From contig LJZQ01000011.1 of assembly GCA_001314845.1 (NCBI GenBank), positions 40,336 to 104,335 on the forward strand: DNA of 64,000 nucleotides. The letters run 5' to 3'. The stretch's first letter is position 1; each line of letters starts with the position of its first letter. This document shows positions 8,181-17,527 of this stretch, piece by piece. The notes under the pieces are model-generated. The model was given only the letters and a program-made list of their open reading frames with translations. It had not been told where the DNA came from and searched no databases. Both the position numbers and the translations under genes were made by a program. This DNA comes from Marinobacter excellens HL-55. GTDB lineage: Bacteria; Pseudomonadota; Gammaproteobacteria; Pseudomonadales; Oleiphilaceae.

Positions 8181-10391
8181 TCAGGCGGTACTGGAGCGCA
8201 GGTTGCCCACAACGGCGTTTAGTGCCCGGTCAATCAAGGCACCCTGTTCAAGCATCGTCAGGCGCCCACGGCGCATTTCATGGGCCAATTCAATGCGCGT
8301 TTTCTCAATGACTTTCAAACCCATGCGATTCACAAACACAAAGCAGTCAGCTTCTTCGATGACGGCTGAAAGCTTGCACCGGAAGCTCGCACCATTAACC
8401 AGTCGAAACTCCATCCAGCTGCCGATTTCGACGGTGTCGAGTTTCGCTACGTACTCGGCAACGGCTGCATCTTCCAGTTCCTGCTGACGTTCGACCGCGG
8501 TCTGGTGAACGGTAGGTGCTTCTTCGTCAGCCTCTGCGGGACTGTCCTGTCGTGCTTCGATGGCCGCGTTGGTGCGAAAGGCTTCCGCCAGTTCGTGCTT
8601 CAGTTGCCCCATCATGTGATCCAGTCGGGAGGCGTTGTATGACACCTCCTCCAGTCCGGCTCTGAGGGATTTCAGCAGGCCTGGCACCACACGGACCCAC
8701 TGATCGCGCTCTTCGTCTTCTTCATGGGGGTGGAGGCACCAGATCAGGTCGTCCACAATTCGGGTGGTCTCATGCCAGCGATGCTCTGTGTCGTCACGAA
8801 GGTACGCCAGAAACATGACCCGGCTCCAGCCATTCATCAGAATGTCGCGCACCGACTCGGGCAGGTGATATCGGGAGACTTTCTCTTTCAGCAATCGATC
8901 GACAGCTTCCTGGGCTTTCTGGGATTTGATACGACCACGTTCGGATTCCCGGGTGCGCTGCTCCACCAGTGACGCTTTGCGATTCTCTCGCTCAAGGAAC
9001 TGTTCAAACTCCAGGTTCAGGGTTTCAAACAGGGCCACGTCACCGTCAAATTCGTTCAAAATCCGTTGCACCACGTTGTGAATCTGCCCATAAAGCTTGT
9101 CTCGGGTCTTTTCGTCACTGTTGCTCCAGCCAATACCTGCACGAGCCAGTGAGTTGAGCAGTTTGCGGGCAGGATGGTTTGCTTTACTGAAGAAGCTCTT
9201 GTCTTTGATGACAACTTTCAGAATCGGAATCTGCAGCCGGCTGATCAGCACTTGAACCGGGGCTGACAGGTTATAGTCGTCCAGGATGAACTCGAACAGC
9301 ATGGAAACCAGGTTGATCAGATCTTCGTCGACTTCATTCAGTGCCGGCTTGCGGCCGTCCTGGCTATCCGCTTTGGTCAGAAGTTGTTGTACGACCTGTC
9401 TGAGGTCAACGTCAACCGGGGTGCCGGTGCTGAGGTTGTCAAAATCAGTCTGGGTCTGTTGACTGGGTAGTGCGTTGAGCATGTCTGCCAATTCACGGCC
9501 GCCGATGACTCGCAAGGATGGGTCGGCACTGCGGGGTGGCATACCTGAGTTGGCTCGCTGCAGCGCGAGCATCTGCCGAATTTGGTCAAAAACAACGGTG
9601 TCTTCTGGCCGCTGCTCATAGGCCGCTGCTGTGTCGGGCGCTGAGGGTGGGCTTTCTTTCGCCGCCTGTTCCGGAGCTTTGCCTTGTTGTCCCGTTTTGC
9701 CGTGGTAACGGAAATTGGGAATTACCCCGGCCTGGATAAGAATCCGGTTGGCCTCATCAAGGAGCATGCCCAGATTGGACACCACGTAACGATCGTATTG
9801 CTTGAGAACGATCAGCCGCTCGCGGATCTGTATCTCCAGCGCCTGGATGGCTTCCGTAAAGGCACTGCAAAGGTGCTCCGGAGCCATCGGGTTGACGGGC
9901 GAGTCCTGGGTGGCGTCAGGGTAAACTTCGGTAAATCTGGCCTGTAACTGCAGTAAAGGCCCCTGAAAATGCGCTTTTGCCTTGGTGATCATCGCATTCA
10001 GTGCGACCTGCTCTTCCAGATCGTCATTGCCTACGAGGGCGAGCGTGTCGGCGTTGGATGGCTGAGCGGATTCCTGAGGATGCAGCTGCCCGGCGTGGGG
10101 CGGGTTCGCAAAGAATTGAGCAACGGCGTTCTGAAAATGACGCTCCACGCCTTTACGCTTGATGCGAATCTCACGCATCGCTTCAAAGTACCGGTTTTGC
10201 TCGTTGTTGCTGCGGGCATTGTTGGCCAGTTCGAACAGAGAATCATCGACGGCATCAAACGCGCCCTGCAGCAGGTCTCCCAGACCCGCAACAACGGTAT
10301 CACGGATACGAGCTACCTCCGCAGGAACTGGCCCATTACTGGCCGCCTCTCTGTGCTCGCGGAGGTAATGTATGCCGGACTGCTTGTTCAT
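8181..10391 (-). CDS. DUF1631 family protein
   Basis: A 736-residue cytoplasmic-looking protein with no signal peptide or membrane helix. It matches, by recognition, the DUF1631 family, sometimes mislabelled thymidine phosphorylase in databases. A helical, charged central region (about residues 420-520, with ERENRKASLVEQRTRESERGR) is likely coiled coil. The last 90 residues form a separate beta-rich module (WMEFRLVNGASFRCKLSAVI, then FVNRMGLKV) of PilZ-like appearance, though without a clear RxxxR c-di-GMP motif. The start ATG has AGGAG six bases upstream. Function not known; the TonB-like gene follows four bases after the stop and is probably cotranscribed. Confidence 0.75.
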   Translation of the reverse strand: MNKQSGIHYLREHREAASNGPVPAEVARIRDTVVAGLGDLLQGAFDAVDDSLFELANNARSNNEQNRYFEAMREIRIKRKGVERHFQNAVAQFFANPPHAGQLHPQESAQPSNADTLALVGNDDLEEQVALNAMITKAKAHFQGPLLQLQARFTEVYPDATQDSPVNPMAPEHLCSAFTEAIQALEIQIRERLIVLKQYDRYVVSNLGMLLDEANRILIQAGVIPNFRYHGKTGQQGKAPEQAAKESPPSAPDTAAAYEQRPEDTVVFDQIRQMLALQRANSGMPPRSADPSLRVIGGRELADMLNALPSQQTQTDFDNLSTGTPVDVDLRQVVQQLLTKADSQDGRKPALNEVDEDLINLVSMLFEFILDDYNLSAPVQVLISRLQIPILKVVIKDKSFFSKANHPARKLLNSLARAGIGWSNSDEKTRDKLYGQIHNVVQRILNEFDGDVALFETLNLEFEQFLERENRKASLVEQRTRESERGRIKSQKAQEAVDRLLKEKVSRYHLPESVRDILMNGWSRVMFLAYLRDDTEHRWHETTRIVDDLIWCLHPHEEDEERDQWVRVVPGLLKSLRAGLEEVSYNASRLDHMMGQLKHELAEAFRTNAAIEARQDSPAEADEEAPTVHQTAVERQQELEDAAVAEYVAKLDTVEIGSWMEFRLVNGASFRCKLSAVIEEADCFVFVNRMGLKVIEKTRIELAHEMRRGRLTMLEQGALIDRALNAVVGNLRSSTA

Positions 10392-10521
10392 GGCCGACTC
10401 CTATTTGCGCCTCAACCGGATACATGTCCGAGCGTACTTTCTTCTATTATTAGATTACTGGTTAAATTTAGCGCATTTCCTGTCTGATGAACATGACTAA
10501 ACGCTAACCTGAGATGGCATT

Positions 10522-10571
10522 CAACAAAACGGCCCGGTTGGCAGCGGTGTTGCGTTGCCTGTTACTGGGCC
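10522..10571 (-). terminator. Candidate terminator downstream of the CorB-like gene
   Basis: An imperfect stem pairs GGCCCGGT (10531-10538) with ACTGGGCC (10564-10571), with a second GGCA/TGCC pair inside. On the minus strand it runs into GTTTTGTT. The outer arm overlaps the stop codon of the CorB-like gene. Confidence 0.5.
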
Positions 10572-11854
10572 TTTCTTATTGAAAGGTGTCGTTTGTTGCG
10601 GCGTTTTGGGTGCACGATCGCTGCTTTTACCACGTTATCCTTGATCTGCAGTACTTCAACCCGATGGCCTGTTATTTTAAGACACACGTTGGTCTCAGGG
10701 ATATTTTCCAGGGTTTCTGTAATCAATCCGTTAAGGGTCTTGGGGCCGTCTGTTGGTAACTTCCAGCCCAGAGTCTTGTTAATGTTGCGCACTGCGGCGC
10801 TACCATCAATGATATAAGTGCCATCATCCTGAGGGATGATGTCTGGGGAGGTCGAGGCGTAGTCTGTAGTGAACTCGCCGACAATTTCCTCAAGGATATC
10901 CTCGAGTGTTGCCAAGCCCAGAACATCGCCATATTCGTCGACCACAATGCCGAAGCGGCGGCGGCCTTTCTGGAAGTTCAGTAACTGGGTATTCAGGGGT
11001 GTGCTTTCGGGAATGAAATAGGGCTCCTGGCAAAGCTGCATCAACATGGCTTTGTTGATATCGTCTCCCTGCAGCAGCTTGGTGACACTGCGAAGGTGCA
11101 GTATGCCCTGGATATTGTTGATGTCTCCTTTGTAGACCGGCAGCCGTGTGTGCTGGCTGCTTCTGAGTTGTCGCAGGATGGTGTCGGTGTCGTCTTCCAG
11201 GTCGATGCCGATGACTTCGTTGCGGGGCACCATGATGTCGTTTACGGTCACCTTTTCCAGGTCCAGTATGCCGACCAGCATGTCTTTATGTTTTGCCGGA
11301 ATCAGTGCGCCAGCTTCGTTGACCACGGTTCTCAATTCTTCCCTGCTCAAATGGTCCTCGCCGGCCTGGGCAGATGATACGCCGATGATTCTGAGTATGC
11401 CTGTGGTGAACAGGTTAACCGCCCATACCAGGGGATAGAGGATCTTCAGGAGTGGCCCGAGTACATGGCTTGCAGGGAATGCGATCTTTTCAGGGAACAG
11501 TGCCGCCAAGGTCTTGGGCGTTACCTCCGCGAAAATCAGGATGACAATGGTCAGCAGGACAGTGGCGATGGCGATGCCGGCGTCACCCCAGATCCGGATG
11601 GCAATAACCGTGGCAATGGCGGAGGCGAAAATATTAACAAAGTTATTGCCGATCAGGATCACGCCGATCAACTGGTCGGTTCGGTTGAGGAGCCCCTGCG
11701 CTCGACGCGCGCCCTTGTGCCCGGTTTTGGCCATGTGCTTCAGGCGGTACCGGTTGAGAGACATCATTCCGGTTTCTGAGCTCGAAAAGAAGGCCGAAAG
11801 TATGATCAGACCGCCGAGGAGAATGAACAGCGCCGTGAGCGATGTTTCGTTCAA
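10562..11854 (-). CDS. CNNM/CorB-family membrane protein (YfjD-like) with CBS and CorC-HlyC domains
   Basis: A 430-residue inner-membrane protein. The N-terminal DUF21/CNNM domain has three to four hydrophobic helices with the ETGMMSLNRYRLKHMAK and IGNNFVNIFASA signatures. Two CBS modules follow (IMVPRNEVIGI..., then VVDEYGDVLGLATLEDILE), and a CorC_HlyC transporter-associated domain ends the protein (IDGSAAVRNINKTLGW). Family members act in magnesium or cobalt homeostasis. The start is a TTG with AAGGG eight bases before; no in-frame ATG gives a better N-terminus. It stands downstream of ypjD on the same strand. Confidence 0.9.
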   Translation of the reverse strand: MNETSLTALFILLGGLIILSAFFSSSETGMMSLNRYRLKHMAKTGHKGARRAQGLLNRTDQLIGVILIGNNFVNIFASAIATVIAIRIWGDAGIAIATVLLTIVILIFAEVTPKTLAALFPEKIAFPASHVLGPLLKILYPLVWAVNLFTTGILRIIGVSSAQAGEDHLSREELRTVVNEAGALIPAKHKDMLVGILDLEKVTVNDIMVPRNEVIGIDLEDDTDTILRQLRSSQHTRLPVYKGDINNIQGILHLRSVTKLLQGDDINKAMLMQLCQEPYFIPESTPLNTQLLNFQKGRRRFGIVVDEYGDVLGLATLEDILEEIVGEFTTDYASTSPDIIPQDDGTYIIDGSAAVRNINKTLGWKLPTDGPKTLNGLITETLENIPETNVCLKITGHRVEVLQIKDNVVKAAIVHPKRRNKRHLSIRKAQ

Positions 11855-11930
11855 GAGAAAACCCTTTTGTTGACGACAAGCTTGGAAAATAAGTTGTGCT
11901 GGTTTCTGCTGTCAAGGCTGTATGGGGCGG

Positions 11931-12737
11931 TCAGGCCCCTTTCTGAAAAATAAACTCCAGGACAAACTTGCTGCCATAGAAGGCCAGCATCAGCAGAGCG
12001 CAGCCCGCGAGGGTCCAGCGACTGGCGGTAAGCCCCCGCCAGCCCTTGGTGTAGCGCCCGGCCAGAAGGGCGACGAATACCAGCAGGGAAAGCAGGGAGA
12101 ACAGGGTTTTGTGGGCCAGATCCTGGGCAAACAGGTCTTCAATAAACAGTGCGCCCGTGACGATCGCAAGAACCAGCACCACCACCCCGGCCCAGACCAG
12201 TTCGAATAGCAACGATTCCATGGTTTGCAATGGCGGCAGGTTGCGCACCAACAGGCTGTTGTAATTGCGTTTGAGTTGACGATTCTGGATATAAAGCAGG
12301 ATGGCCTGGATGGCGGCGAGCGTAAACAGGCTGTAGGCGGTCACGGACAGCGCAATGTGTGACAGCATGCCGTAGCTTTGGTCGGGTACCAGGCGAGAGG
12401 GGGCGTGGGTGATCAGCGCCATCACAATGGTCAGCGCTGCCATTGGGTAGGCGGCGAGGAACAGGCTTGAAACAGGTTTGGTCAGGTTCAGTCCCAGCAA
12501 CAGGAAGGTGACCAGCCAGGAAATCAGCACCGAGCTCTTGAAGAAACTCAGGTCGAAGCCGCCGTCCAGGTGAACGGTTTGGGCGATCAGCAAGCCGTGC
12601 CCGACCAGTGCAAGCACACCAATCAGCGTAGTGATAGCCAGATTGCTTTGTACTCGCCCCCGGAAGTGCAATGCGTGCAGGGCAGTGCCAACGCTGTATA
12701 GAAACAGTGCGATAACCGCGAGAATCAGCGTTCCCAT
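11931..12737 (-). CDS. ypjD: CcsA/HemX-like inner membrane protein YpjD
   Basis: A 268-residue polytopic membrane protein with about eight hydrophobic segments and the cytochrome c assembly (CcsA) family pattern (HIALSVTAYSLFTLAAIQA, LPPLQTMESLLF, and a histidine in AHKTLFSLLS). Known members of the broader family handle haem; the role of the YpjD branch is not firmly established. Its position divergent from ffh is conserved in gammaproteobacteria. AAGGA precedes the ATG. Confidence 0.85.
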   Translation of the reverse strand: MGTLILAVIALFLYSVGTALHALHFRGRVQSNLAITTLIGVLALVGHGLLIAQTVHLDGGFDLSFFKSSVLISWLVTFLLLGLNLTKPVSSLFLAAYPMAALTIVMALITHAPSRLVPDQSYGMLSHIALSVTAYSLFTLAAIQAILLYIQNRQLKRNYNSLLVRNLPPLQTMESLLFELVWAGVVVLVLAIVTGALFIEDLFAQDLAHKTLFSLLSLLVFVALLAGRYTKGWRGLTASRWTLAGCALLMLAFYGSKFVLEFIFQKGA

Positions 12738-12782
12738 GACATCCTTAACGTGTTGTCTTTAATGAAAGCGGGTGCGGAGTTG

Positions 12783-12810
12783 TTCAGAGGCTCCGTAGTC
12801 TGGGTATAAT
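12783..12810 (+). promoter_or_regulatory. Candidate sigma-70 promoter of ffh
   Basis: TTCAGA (12783-12788), a 16-base spacer and a perfect TATAAT (12805-12810) lie 86 bases upstream of the ffh ATG. Confidence 0.55.
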
Positions 12811-12895
12811 GTCGTGATTATGCAACAGGAATCAAGCGGCCAGCCGTGGCGGCTTGATTTGTGTGAACAATTTCTCCGGGGTACGGAAGAGCAAC

Positions 12896-14284
12896 ATGTT
12901 TGAGAATCTCCAGGACCGGCTATCCGGTAGCTTGCGCAAGATCTCGGGTCAGGCGCGCCTCACCGACGACAACATCAAGGAAACCCTGCGTGAAGTCCGC
13001 ATGGCCCTGCTTGAGGCAGACGTTGCGCTGCCCGTGGTCAAAGACTTTATCGAGGGGGTTCGGCAGCGGGCAATCGGTCAGGAGGTTCAGCGCAGCCTGA
13101 CTCCGGGGCAGGTGTTCGTTAAGGTTGTCCAGCAGGAGCTGGAGCGGGTGATGGGTGAGGGGAATGAAACCCTCAACCTTTCAACGCGTCCGCCAGCCGT
13201 GATTATGATGGCGGGTCTTCAGGGTGCGGGTAAGACCACCACTGTGGCCAAGTTGTCGCGTTTTCTTAAGGAGCGTCATAAGAAGTCCGTCATGGTGGTC
13301 AGTGCCGATATCTACCGGCCGGCGGCGATCAAACAGCTGGAAACTCTGGCCGGTGAAGTGGGTGTTGATTTTTTCCCCAGTAGTGCCGACCAGGACCCGG
13401 TGGATATTGCCAATGGCGCCATCGAGGCGGCCCGTCGCAAACACGTCGATGTGGTAATCCTGGACACCGCCGGTCGCCTGCACGTTGACGAGCAGATGAT
13501 GGGCGAAATCGGTCGTCTGCACAAAGCGGTGAATCCGATCGAAACCCTGTTCGTGGTCGATTCCATGACCGGTCAGGATGCCGCGAACACCGCCAAGGCG
13601 TTTAACGATGCCTTGCCGCTGACCGGTGTGGTCTTGACCAAAACCGACGGCGATGCTCGCGGCGGTGCGGCGCTGTCTGTGCGTCATATCACTGGCAAGC
13701 CGATCAAGTTCCTCGGTATCGGTGAAAAAACCGATGCCCTTGAGCCTTTCCATCCCGATCGGGTGGCTTCTCGCATTTTGGGTATGGGTGATGTGCTCTC
13801 CCTTATAGAAGAAGCCGAGCGCAAGCTTGACCACAAGAAGGCAGAGAAGCTCACCAAAAAGATCAAGAAAGGCAAAGGCTTTGACCTGGAAGATTTCCGG
13901 GATCAGCTCCAGCAGATGAAGAACATGGGCGGTATTGGCGGCTTACTAGATAAGTTGCCGGGTATGGGGCAGATGGCCCAGATGGCTCAGCAGCAGGTTA
14001 ATGACAAGTCTGTGGGCCAGATGGAAGCGATCATCTGTTCGATGACGCCGAAGGAGCGTCGATATCCGGATGTCATCAATAATTCCCGCAAGCGCCGTAT
14101 TGCGACTGGCTCCGGTACCCAGATTCAGGACGTGAATCGTTTGCTCAAGCAGCATAAGCAAATGCAGAAGATGATGAAAAAATTTGGCAAGAAAGGCGGA
14201 ATGGCCAACATGATGCGCGGTCTTGGTGGTATGATGCCGCCCGGCGGCGGTGGCGGAGGAATGCCTCCGTTCGGCCGTATGTAA
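12896..14284 (+). CDS. ffh: Signal recognition particle protein Ffh
   Basis: A 462-residue SRP GTPase that, with 4.5S RNA, targets membrane proteins to FtsY. It has an N-terminal helical bundle, the G domain with [14 protein letters not shown] (G1), [24 protein letters not shown] (G3) and [10 protein letters not shown] (G4), and a methionine-rich M domain (residues about 330-462) ending in a Gly/Met/Pro-rich tail. The ATG at 12896 ([13 protein letters not shown]) is the family start; the open frame upstream is not. A terminator follows, so it is probably transcribed apart from rpsP. Confidence 0.98.
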   Translation: MFENLQDRLSGSLRKISGQARLTDDNIKETLREVRMALLEADVALPVVKDFIEGVRQRAIGQEVQRSLTPGQVFVKVVQQELERVMGEGNETLNLSTRPPAVIMMAGLQGAGKTTTVAKLSRFLKERHKKSVMVVSADIYRPAAIKQLETLAGEVGVDFFPSSADQDPVDIANGAIEAARRKHVDVVILDTAGRLHVDEQMMGEIGRLHKAVNPIETLFVVDSMTGQDAANTAKAFNDALPLTGVVLTKTDGDARGGAALSVRHITGKPIKFLGIGEKTDALEPFHPDRVASRILGMGDVLSLIEEAERKLDHKKAEKLTKKIKKGKGFDLEDFRDQLQQMKNMGGIGGLLDKLPGMGQMAQMAQQQVNDKSVGQMEAIICSMTPKERRYPDVINNSRKRRIATGSGTQIQDVNRLLKQHKQMQKMMKKFGKKGGMANMMRGLGGMMPPGGGGGGMPPFGRM

Positions 14285-14304
14285 AATGCCTTACACACAA
14301 AATG

Positions 14305-14330
14305 GGGAAACCGAGCGTTTCCCTGTTTTC
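14305..14330 (+). terminator. Rho-independent terminator after ffh
   Basis: Stem GGGAAAC (14305-14311) pairs with GTTTCCC (14317-14323) around a 5-base loop, followed by TGTTTTC. Confidence 0.75.
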
Positions 14331-14354
14331 ATTGGCGCTTATTTGGCATAGAAT
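14326..14354 (+). promoter_or_regulatory. Candidate promoter of the rpsP-rimM-trmD-rplS operon
   Basis: TTTTCA (14326-14331), a 17-base spacer and TAGAAT (14349-14354) sit just past the ffh terminator, with the -35 overlapping its T-tract. The transcript would have a leader of about 90 bases before rpsP. Confidence 0.5.
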
Positions 14355-14448
14355 AGCGCCCCTTTCGAGTATGGGTCTTCACGCAGGCCGAGTTTGGTCA
14401 GGCGTGAATCGTACAAAGTTCGTAAAACAGAACAGGATATTGGTCGAA

Positions 14449-14688
14449 ATGGTAACAATCCGTTTGGCTCGTGGCGGCTCTAAGAAGCGCCCGTTCTACC
14501 ATCTGACAGTCACTGACAGCCGCAACTCCCGTGACGGCCGTTTCATTGAGCGTGTTGGCTTTTTTAACCCGGTTGCTCGTGGCCAGGAAGAGCGTTTGCG
14601 CGTTGATCGTGAACGCGTTGCGTTCTGGGTGGGCCAAGGTGCCCAGGCCAGCGATCGCGTTGCACAGCTGCTCAAGACTGCTGAGTAA
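14449..14688 (+). CDS. rpsP: 30S ribosomal protein S16
   Basis: A 79-residue small-subunit protein starting [19 protein letters not shown], the S16 signature, and including the FNP motif after VGF. The ATG at 14449 has AGGA upstream; the frame stays open to 14302 but the extension is not part of S16. First gene of the rpsP-rimM-trmD-rplS operon, conserved across proteobacteria. Confidence 0.98.
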   Translation: MVTIRLARGGSKKRPFYHLTVTDSRNSRDGRFIERVGFFNPVARGQEERLRVDRERVAFWVGQGAQASDRVAQLLKTAE

Positions 14689-14717
14689 TTGCACGTTACC
14701 ACCGGGGTTTGGCAGGC

Positions 14718-15248
14718 ATGACACAGCATTCTTCGCAGGAAACTGTGATCGGCCAGATCACCTCGGTGTTTGGGGTCAAGGGTTGGCTTAAGGTCTTCTC
14801 TCATACCGACCCCAGAGAAGGGATACTCAATTACCGTGACTGGACTCTGGTTCTGGATGGTAAGCGTATTCCGGTGAAGCTTGAGGAGGGTCGCCGCCAA
14901 GGGCAGGGGATCGTCGTCAGGCTGAAAGGTTTGAATGACCGTGAGCTGGCTCGTACCTACAGTGGTGCTGAGATCAGGGTGCCGACAGAAGAGCTGGCAG
15001 AACTGCCCGCTGGGGAGTATTACTGGTATCAGCTGGAAGGCCTTGATGTGTTTACGGTTGAGGATGAGTACCTGGGTAAGGTGCATCATCTGCTGGAAAC
15101 GGGTGCCAACGATGTTCTGGTGGTGCACGCAACGCCGGACTCCATAGACCAGCGCGAACGTCTTATCCCTTATCTGCCTGATCAGGTTGTGATGAGTGTG
15201 GATTTGAGCAGTACGCGCATGGTGGTCGACTGGGATCCGGAGTACTGA
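14718..15248 (+). CDS. rimM: Ribosome maturation factor RimM
   Basis: A 176-residue 16S rRNA processing protein that binds S19 during 30S assembly. An N-terminal RimM barrel (IGQITSVFGVKGWLKVFSHTD) is followed by a PRC-barrel with YYWYQLEGLDVFT and NDVLVV. The ATG at 14718 is preferred over a TTG at 14709 in the same frame. It ends three bases before trmD. Confidence 0.97.
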   Translation: MTQHSSQETVIGQITSVFGVKGWLKVFSHTDPREGILNYRDWTLVLDGKRIPVKLEEGRRQGQGIVVRLKGLNDRELARTYSGAEIRVPTEELAELPAGEYYWYQLEGLDVFTVEDEYLGKVHHLLETGANDVLVVHATPDSIDQRERLIPYLPDQVVMSVDLSSTRMVVDWDPEY

Positions 15249-15251
15249 CGA

Positions 15252-16010
15252 GTGTGGATTGGCGCAGTCAGTCTGTTTCCGGACATGTTTTCGGCGGTGA
15301 CGGATTATGGAATTACCGGCAGGGCCACTCGTGAAGGTTTATTGACGTTCAAGAGTTGGAACCCCCGGGACTTCACTCATGATCGTCATCGTACTGTGGA
15401 TGACCGGCCCTATGGCGGTGGCCCGGGAATGCTGATGAAAATTCAGCCTCTCAGGGATGCTATCCATGAGGCTCGGGCATCGGCACCCGGCAAGGCCTGT
15501 GTGGTCTATCTTTCGCCTCAGGGTGAACGATTGGATCAGTCGGTGGTGGAGTCTCTCGCCGCCGAGCAACAGTTGATTCTTGTTGCCGGTCGTTATGAAG
15601 GCGTTGATGAGCGCCTGATATCGGCGGAAGTCGACCGGGAGGTGTCTCTGGGGGATTTTGTCCTTTCAGGTGGCGAACTGGCGGCGATGGCCGTGATTGA
15701 TGCGGTAACACGCCTCATCCCTGGAGCGCTGGGTCATGCGCAGTCGGCAGAGCAGGATTCCTTTGCCGATGGTTTGCTGGATTGTCCGCACTATACCCGG
15801 CCCGAGGTTTACGAAGGTCAGGCGGTGCCGGAGGTTCTTTTGGGCGGTCACCATGAACAGATCCGGCGTTGGCGATTGAAAGAATCGTTGAGGCGAACCC
15901 GGGAGCGACGCCCCGACCTGCTGGAACAGCGGGTGCTTACGGAAGAAGAGCGTCAGCTTCTGGATGAAATTTTGAACGAACCGGGTGCCTCTGAATCATC
16001 AGGGCATTGA
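15252..16010 (+). CDS. trmD: tRNA (guanine-37-N1)-methyltransferase
   Basis: A 252-residue SPOUT methyltransferase that makes m1G37 next to the anticodon and so prevents frameshifting. The GTG start gives [13 protein letters not shown], identical in layout to the family N-terminus. The trefoil-knot SAM site includes YEGVDERL, and [17 protein letters not shown] is present. It follows rimM by three bases and precedes rplS by 25. Confidence 0.97.
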   Translation: MWIGAVSLFPDMFSAVTDYGITGRATREGLLTFKSWNPRDFTHDRHRTVDDRPYGGGPGMLMKIQPLRDAIHEARASAPGKACVVYLSPQGERLDQSVVESLAAEQQLILVAGRYEGVDERLISAEVDREVSLGDFVLSGGELAAMAVIDAVTRLIPGALGHAQSAEQDSFADGLLDCPHYTRPEVYEGQAVPEVLLGGHHEQIRRWRLKESLRRTRERRPDLLEQRVLTEEERQLLDEILNEPGASESSGH

Positions 16011-16035
16011 AAGATTAGGTATCAGGAGCATTACG

Positions 16036-16392
16036 ATGAGCGGCAAGAACAACATCATCAATCAGATTGAAACAGAGCAGATGACCAAGGAAATCCCTGC
16101 GTTCGCGCCAGGTGACACCGTGGTTGTTCAGGTTCGCGTAACTGAAGGTAACCGTGAGCGTCTGCAGGCGTTCGAGGGCGTTGTTATCGGCAAGCGCAAC
16201 CGTGGCATGAACTCTTCTTTCACCGTTCGTAAGATTTCTTACGGCGTGGGCGTTGAGCGTACTTTCCAGTCCTTCTCTAAGCTGATCGACAGCGTCAGTG
16301 TGAAGCGTCGCGGTGATGTGCGTCAGGCCAAGCTTTACTACTTGCGCGACCTGTCTGGTAAGGCAGCCCGTATCAAGGAAAAGCTTAACTGA
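16036..16392 (+). CDS. rplS: 50S ribosomal protein L19
   Basis: A 118-residue large-subunit protein at the 30S-50S interface. It contains [20 protein letters not shown] and the L19 signature around [25 protein letters not shown]. The ATG at 16036 has AGGAG upstream; the open frame reaches back into trmD. Last gene of its operon, followed by a strong terminator. Confidence 0.98.
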   Translation: MSGKNNIINQIETEQMTKEIPAFAPGDTVVVQVRVTEGNRERLQAFEGVVIGKRNRGMNSSFTVRKISYGVGVERTFQSFSKLIDSVSVKRRGDVRQAKLYYLRDLSGKAARIKEKLN

Positions 16393-16420
16393 TCCGGGCT
16401 CGGCCGATCAGTTTGAAAAA

Positions 16421-16446
16421 AGCAGCCTCAAGGGGCTGCTTTTTTT
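16421..16446 (+). terminator. Rho-independent terminator after rplS
   Basis: Stem AGCAGCC (16421-16427) with GGCTGCT (16434-16440), loop of six, then six T. A run of A on the upstream side would let it work on the minus strand too. Confidence 0.9.
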
Positions 16447-16487
16447 ATGGTTAAATGGCGCCAAAGACAATGTTGTGAGGTTGACCA

Positions 16488-17393
16488 TTGCCCCGGACTG
16501 ATGATGAGCAGTTGATTGCCCGCTTCGGAGATGCCATCTGGCTGGAAGACGGATTAGGCGAAAAGACCCGTCAGGCCTATGCCAGCGATTTGTGCCGGTT
16601 GGCTGAATGGCTTGAGCAGCAGGCCGGTTCGCCCACGCTCCGGTCTGCTCGTCGCACCGATTTGCTTGCGTGGATGTCGCGGGGACTTTCTGATGGCCTG
16701 AAAACCAGTACGGCGGCTCGCCGCTTATCTGGAATTCGGCGCTTTTACCGGTATCTGTTGCGTGAAGGGCTGATCGTGGAAGATCCGACGCTGAGAATTG
16801 ACAGCCCGCGCCTGCCTCGGCGCCTGCCCGATACACTCACCGAAGAAGATGTTGATACTTTGCTCACCGAGCCAGACCCGGAAATTCCTCTGGAGCTTCG
16901 TGACAGAGCGATGCTGGAAATACTCTACGGTTGTGGCTTGCGGGTATCCGAGTTGACCGGCCTTACGGTTGATCAGGTCAATCTGCGCCAGGGTGTTGTG
17001 CGCATCCGGGGAAAGGGTGATAAAGAGCGGCTGGTTCCTTTGGGTGAGGAAGCGGTAGATTGGCTGAGTCGGTACATGAAAGAAGGGCGAGGCGAGCTAC
17101 TGAAGGGTAAAAGCAGTGATGCGCTGTTCCCCGGAAATCGAGCGACGCCGATGACTCGGCAGACCTTCTGGCACAGAATCAAGCACTACTCGGTTCGGGC
17201 TGGTATTCGTAAGCACCTGTCGCCGCACACCTTGCGTCATGCGTTCGCAACGCATCTGTTGAACCACGGCGCCGACTTGCGGGTAGTGCAGATGTTGTTG
17301 GGCCACTCAGACCTGTCGACCACCCAGATCTACACTCACGTGGCCCGCCAGCGGTTACAGGATCTCCATCAGGTTCACCATCCTCGGGGCTAA
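16488..17393 (+). CDS. xerD: Site-specific tyrosine recombinase XerD
   Basis: A 301-residue tyrosine recombinase that, with XerC and FtsK, resolves chromosome dimers at dif. An N-terminal SAM-like core-binding domain (about 1-90) precedes the catalytic domain with Arg in GCGLRVSELTGL, the HTLRHAFATHLL (HxxR) box, LLGHSDLSTTQIYTH and the Tyr nucleophile in that last motif. It starts at a TTG with GAGG seven bases upstream; no in-frame ATG lies near. This is a housekeeping Xer gene, not a mobile-element integrase: dsbC-hom-thrC-recJ follow, as in Pseudomonas. Confidence 0.95.
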   Translation: MPRTDDEQLIARFGDAIWLEDGLGEKTRQAYASDLCRLAEWLEQQAGSPTLRSARRTDLLAWMSRGLSDGLKTSTAARRLSGIRRFYRYLLREGLIVEDPTLRIDSPRLPRRLPDTLTEEDVDTLLTEPDPEIPLELRDRAMLEILYGCGLRVSELTGLTVDQVNLRQGVVRIRGKGDKERLVPLGEEAVDWLSRYMKEGRGELLKGKSSDALFPGNRATPMTRQTFWHRIKHYSVRAGIRKHLSPHTLRHAFATHLLNHGADLRVVQMLLGHSDLSTTQIYTHVARQRLQDLHQVHHPRG

Positions 17394-17527
17394 TCTGGTA
17401 TGTTACCGGCATGAACTTTTGGCGCTTGGCCGTGTCGCATCAAAAGGTCCGGTTGGCTGTTATCAAAACACGCCAACCAGGCAGGGCATTCGCCAGAACC
17501 CAACTACACAGAAGGTAAGTCAAACCC

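Noticed and set aside
16488..17393. Tyrosine recombinase as evidence of an integrated element
   Set aside because: Sequence and neighbours (dsbC, hom, thrC, recJ) identify housekeeping xerD; no attachment sites or phage genes nearby.
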